DNA of 64,000 nt, taken from Callorhinus ursinus (lineage: Eukaryota; Chordata; Mammalia; Carnivora; Otariidae). The stretch is taken from the NCBI RefSeq assembly GCF_003265705.1, contig NW_020313278.1:672489-736488 (forward strand), written 5' to 3'. The position numbers and the translations under genes are program-made. The notes under the pieces were generated by a model. The model had not been told where the DNA came from and made no database searches. It was given only the letters and a program-made list of their open reading frames with translations. The first letter of the stretch is position 1. Each line of letters starts with the position of its first letter. Positions 59,843-64,000 of the stretch are shown here, piece after piece.

Positions 59843-61130
59843 GTAAGTGAGAATGAGCTAACATCCCCTCCACTGCTTCTCTGTCGTGACTTAGTTGAGG
59901 GACACAAACATTTAGGCTGTGCCAGCTCTTTAAAAAAAATGCAACGGACTTTGTTCTAAACCTTTTTTCCCCCCTAATTTTCCTTATGATTTCTTTTTTT
60001 ACTTATTTGTTATTTATGTGTTAGTTTCCACATTTTGGTGAACTTCCCAAATTTCTTTCTGTTACTGATTTCCAGTTTCATTCTGTTGTGGTTGGGAAAC
60101 ATATTTTGTGTGATTTCAATCCTTTTAAATTTACTGAGCCTTTTATATTGTCTCTCCTGGAAAATGTTCCACATGCATTTGAGGAGAATGTGTGCTCCAC
60201 CACTTTTGGGTGGAGTGTTCCATAAGTGTTTGTGGGACCTGTTGGTTTAGAGTGTGGTTCAAGTCTTATTTCCTTGTTAATCTTCTGCCTGTTTGTTTTA
60301 TCCACTATTGAAAGCCAGCTATTAAAGCTGCCAGCTATTCTCTTATAACTATATTTTTCATCACTTTTGCCCATTTTGCTTCATGTATTTTGGGCCTCTG
60401 TTGTTATCAGGTGCTTACATGTCTATAATTGTTATATCTTTTTAGTGGACTTCACCTCTAGAAACACTTTTGTTTAACAGTTGATTTTGTCTGATTAATA
60501 TAAACCATTTCAGCTTTCCTAGGATTGCTCTAAGAATCATGTATCTTTTTCCTTACTTTCAACCTATTTGTATTCTTGAACTGAAAGTATGTCTCATGTA
60601 GACAGCATATAGTTGCATCTTTTTATCCAATCTGACAGTTTCTGATTTTTGATTGGGTTGTTTAATGCACACACAGTTAATGTTCTTACTGTTATATTTA
60701 TATCTTCCATTTTACTCTTTGTTCTCTATATGTCTCATATATTTTTGTTCCTTTTTTACTTTTTTTTGCATTAAGTGGGTATCTTCTAGTGTGCTACTTT
60801 AATTTCTTTCAGAATTACCATATATTTTTTAGTTTTCTTCATGGTTGCTCTAAGGCTTACCATCATCTTAACATCAGAATCTTCTTCAGATTTATTTCTG
60901 AACCTTTTGTTTTTGTGATATATAAAATACAGAAAAATTCATAAAATACAAATTTACCACTTAGTAAACTATTATAAAGCAAACCATTCATGTAAGCACC
61001 CACAGATACCCTCCGTGTGACCATAAGAATGGGCAGGACGTGGTTTACTTCACCAGTTCAAGCTTCATCCCAAAAGACAAAGAATCTAGAGGATTGTGGC
61101 AACCCTGAATCAGTCTCTGTTTTCTCCAAG
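59843..61130 (+). other. ABAT: ABAT intron 4
   Basis: The interval has a GTAAGTG donor and a CCAAG acceptor and is 1,288 bp long. Most of it (about 60000-60945) is an L1 ORF2 remnant on the minus strand, ending within 200 bp of the next acceptor. Confidence 0.9.
60000..60945 (-). mobile_element. Old L1 ORF2 remnant in intron 4
   Basis: The reversed internal ORF2 sequence is seen in TTCATTCTGTTGTGGTTGGG, TCTATAATTGTTATATC and TTGTATTCTTGAACTGAAAG. No intact frame. It makes up about three quarters of intron 4. Confidence 0.82.
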
Positions 61131-61248
61131 AATGCAGAAGCTGTGCACTTTTTCTGCAATTATGAAGAGAGCCGAGGCAATTACCTGGTCGATGTGGATG
61201 GCAACCGGATGTTGGACCTATACTCCCAGATTTCCTCTGTTCCCATAG
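61131..61248 (+). CDS. ABAT: ABAT coding exon (residues 67-106, part)
   Basis: Acceptor TTTTCTCCAAG ends at 61130 and donor ATAG|GTAAGA follows 61248. The 118 nt encode [18 protein letters not shown]..., then [19 protein letters not shown] plus the first base of a Gly codon. This is the well-conserved start of the class-III aminotransferase fold in ABAT. The catalytic Lys that binds PLP and the Fe-S cysteines described for this enzyme lie in later exons outside the window. The exon is intact and the gene continues past the right edge. Confidence 0.96.
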
Positions 61249-62540
61249 GTAAGAGTTGGGATACCCACCCTCGTATGTACCTCCTCTCTCTGTTAGTTGT
61301 GGCGGTCCAGACTTTAGATGCTCCTTCCAGTACACACATCCCTGTGTGCTGCCAGACACTTCCTTCAAGGGCAGAGAAAAGGAACAAGTAATTGGTAGAG
61401 GGTCTCTTATAGGGACTTTATGTGTTTTCTCTTCTCTCATTGACTCTTCCTCGAAACCCCACAGGGTGAGTATGTATTAATGCCCCCATTTTGTAGATAG
61501 ATAAGCAAAGCTCAGAGAGGTGACATGGCTTGCAGAAGAAGCATGGCCGGGACATGAGCTCAGGTCTGTGGAACCCCGGCCTTTAATGTCAGCTGTCTTA
61601 GGTTAGGTGTCATAGAAGAGCCTGAGGCAGGGGTTCTGTGCAAGTTGCTTATTAAGGGCATACTCTCAGGAGACAGGGGAGAGAGGGAAAGGCTAAGAAG
61701 GATGAGGTCTCAGCCAGAGACTAGCCATGGCCTGATCCCACAGGGGGCTCTGGAGCATGACTTGCACCCCAGTGTTGGTCCCAGGCAGCGTCAAAGAGGC
61801 TGGCCTTTTTGTATCCCAGTGGCAGTCGGTCATTACCTGTTAGGTGCCTGCAGGAAGGACATGGCTCATCTCTTGGGCAAAGGGGCTTCCATTCACCAAG
61901 GGCAGTTTTCCAGAAAAAGAGGCAGCTGGAGCTGTTACTGGCCCCCACACAGGCAGCTGGGAGAGGGGTGGCCTGCCAAGGTGAGCAGTCGGGGCACCAG
62001 CAGCATGTGCCTCACCAGGCTTACCTCTGGCCCATACAGAGCCTGGCTTGCTGCTAGAGGAGGGCACGGCAGACGGTGGGATGGATAGGGCTGACACAGA
62101 CACACAGATCACTGCTGCGCTCAATGGTCTGTGGGCTGAGCATCTCATCTGGTGAAGCCTGTCTCTTCATGCATGATGCCAGTCCCTATTTATTTCCCAT
62201 TGAGATACGATTTAGACAGTAAGGTGACTGATGCTTTTTTGGAAGCCCATCATTCAGACACACTTTGGCCTCTGAAGGCATTTTGGGTTCTTTGATTTAC
62301 ACAACCCCGTCTGCATTCTCGGTTGGAGTGAAAGGGCCGGTTCTGGAGTTCTCAGAGTCAAATCCTAGCTCTACCATGTAACAGCCATGGGCTGCAGGCC
62401 CTTCTCTTCCCAGCTAACTCCGCCATCCTTCTGCCCCCAGCCCCTGCAGGCCTCCCTCAGTTCTCATCCCCAACCAGCAAACAAATGTATGGGGGCGTAA
62501 GAAATCGGGCCAGCAGAAGTTGAAAAAGCACAGGAGTTCT

Positions 62541-62834
62541 TTTTTTTTTTAATTTATTTATTGTTATGTTAATCACCATATATTACATAATTTGTTTTGG
62601 TGTACTGTTCCATGATTCATTGTTTGTTCATAACACCCAGTGCTCCATGCAGAATGTGCCCTCCTCAATACCCATCACCAGGCTAACCCATCCCCCCGCC
62701 CTCCTCCCCTCCAGAAACCTCAGTTTGTTTTTCAGAGTCCATCATCTCTCCTGGTTCGTCTCCCCCTCTGACTTACTCCCCTTCATTCTTCCTCTCCTGC
62801 TATCTTCTTCTTTTTCTTTTTTCTTAAAATATGT
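62541..62834 (-). mobile_element. Carnivore L1 3' end, minus strand
   Basis: Same 3' UTR family as 18340-18592, read in reverse (TTCCATGATTCATTGTTTGT, then CAGAGTCCATCATCTCTCCT). Flanks AAGCACAGGAGTTCT (62526-62540) and AAGCACAGGGAGTTCT (62835-62850) are the target duplication with a one-base indel. Confidence 0.93.
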
Positions 62835-63775
62835 AAGCACAGGGAGTTCTGAAAGTTCTCCTCTGGCTGCCTTTCCTCCCCTATCTGTAGTCTTTGAGAT
62901 GATTTTTTTCTAGCTGATAACTAGTGAGAATTTGCCATAGGCCTGGCATATCGCTAAGCACCTTACACACTATCCCATTAGACCCCCACAACAGTCCTGT
63001 AACTGTAGGTTTTTTAACATCATCTCCAGCTTACCCACGGGGGCCAGGTTTCAAGAGTTCACAGGGTTTGTCCAGTGTGTGCAGGGAGCCCAAGGAGTTG
63101 AACCAAAGGCCCTCTGCCTCCTAACTTACTGCTGTGATTAGCAGCCTCACAGACAGCTGCCCCGCCCTGCCCTGGCCTGCAGGGCAGGGTCCCACAGTGT
63201 TAGAAGCCCAGGCATGGATTTCCTTGATCAGAAGGACCAGCTTTGCTCTCATCTCTTCCTCTGAAGTCAGTAAGACAAGCTGCATCTGTGGTTTAATAAG
63301 ATTTTCCTGGAACTGGCTTATCTACTGAGGCAGAGAAGTCATAAACACCCAGGCAGCCTGATAAAGAACCAGATCTGAAAGACCTCTGGCTAAATACAGT
63401 TGGAAAAAACCCACAGAGTGCTCCTTCCTTGAGTAATGAGCACCCTGCAGCCTTGGGCCCAACACGCCCTTGAGTAGGGCGGGAGGGCAGGGAGGCTGCT
63501 CATAGCCCTGAACCCTTGGACCCCCAGATCATCCCCCCAACACACACACCAGTCTACCCTCCTCGAAGCAGGAGGTGAAACCACAAGGCTCTTCAAGTCC
63601 ATTCACTCTTTGATGCTGCAGAGGAGAAAGTCTCCCCAGAGTAGCGCCAGGGCCTCACCACCCCTCTGAATTTGCTAGCCTCCTCTGGTGGAGCAGAGCA
63701 GGCCCCAGGCCCAGAGCCTTGGGCAGACCTCTCACCTCAGTGATGCAAGTCCCCTTTCCGAGTAAGTTCATTTAA

Positions 63776-63900
63776 GGGCGCCTGGCTGGCTCAGCAGGTG
63801 GAGCATGTGACTCTCGATCTCAGGGTTGTAGGTTTAAGCCCTATGTTGGGTGTAGAGATTACTTAAGTAAAATCTTAAAAAATAAAGGAAAAAACCAAAC
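63776..63900 (+). mobile_element. Short SINE in ABAT intron 5
   Basis: GGGCGCCTGGCTGGCTCAGC head and GTGTAGAGATTACTTAAGT tail. Target duplication TAAGTTCATTTAA versus TAAGTTTATTTAA. Confidence 0.9.
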
Positions 63901-64000
63901 TAAGTTTATTTAAACAAAAAATGAATTGGCTTAAAGAAAATAGGTACAAGGTATGCATGGTAAAAATTCTGATAGTTGGAGACCAGGAGTTTCCCTCCAA

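Larger units (their letters stand above)
61249..64000 (+). other. ABAT: ABAT intron 5 (5' part)
   Basis: It starts with GTAAGAG and continues past the window. It holds a carnivore L1 3' end (62541-62834, minus), a short SINE (63776-63900) and MIR-like fragments. No later ABAT exon (starting with the rest of the Gly codon and YSHPALL-like sequence) is visible before the edge. Confidence 0.85.

Noticed and set aside
60035..60374. Open frames near 60.0-60.4 kb as a possible gene
   Set aside because: They are fragments of an old reversed L1 ORF2.

Overview
This is a piece of a mammalian nuclear genome, almost certainly from a caniform carnivore. About 27 tRNA-Lys-derived SINEs of the carnivore SINEC type are scattered on both strands (head 'GGCGCCTGGGTGGCTCAGT', tail ending in AATAAATAAAATCTTT plus A-run). 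Their sequence fits the seal/bear/mustelid style better than the dog style. Carnivore L1 3' ends, old L1, L2, MIR and hAT remnants fill most of the rest. I see no bacterial, plasmid, phage or CRISPR features.

The one real protein gene is the 5' part of ABAT (4-aminobutyrate aminotransferase, the mitochondrial GABA-degrading enzyme), on the + strand. A CpG island at about 2690-3130 carries two inverted CCAAT boxes, GC boxes and a probable untranslated exon 1 ending at the donor after 3076. Intron 1 (about 44.9 kb) fills most of the window. The first coding exon (47957-48071, ATG at 48002) is followed by coding exons at 57829-57926, 59813-59842 (a 30-nt microexon) and 61131-61248. Together they encode the mitochondrial presequence and roughly the first 105 residues of a protein that is normally about 500 aa. 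The gene continues beyond the right edge, so the PLP-binding catalytic part is not here.

Layout: 1-2690 is intergenic and repeat-rich, with a poly-G-flanked assembly gap at 2396-2495. 2690-3130 is the promoter. 3077-47956 is intron 1, in which repeat-poor blocks (about 17.25-18.3, 20.65-21.5, 25.1-26.1, 31.1-33.6, 38.8-40.8 and 44.6-45.4 kb) are the best places to look for regulatory DNA; two of them hold RFX X-box-like palindromes. 48072-57828 is intron 2, which holds a decayed, intronless copy of the 3' part of the ZNF106 mRNA (about 51.0-53.9 kb). That copy is broken by frameshifts, stops, a later SINE insertion and a 10-N assembly gap with a duplicated 47-bp flank. 57927-64000 holds introns 3-5, with L1 remnants.

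I did not find a new biological system. The most useful observations are the ZNF106 retropseudogene inside ABAT, the X-box elements in intron 1, a nested U6 snRNA fragment/SINE insertion with three copies of the target site, the microexon, and two assembly artefacts. All calls rest on reading the sequence and on memory of families. No database search was run.
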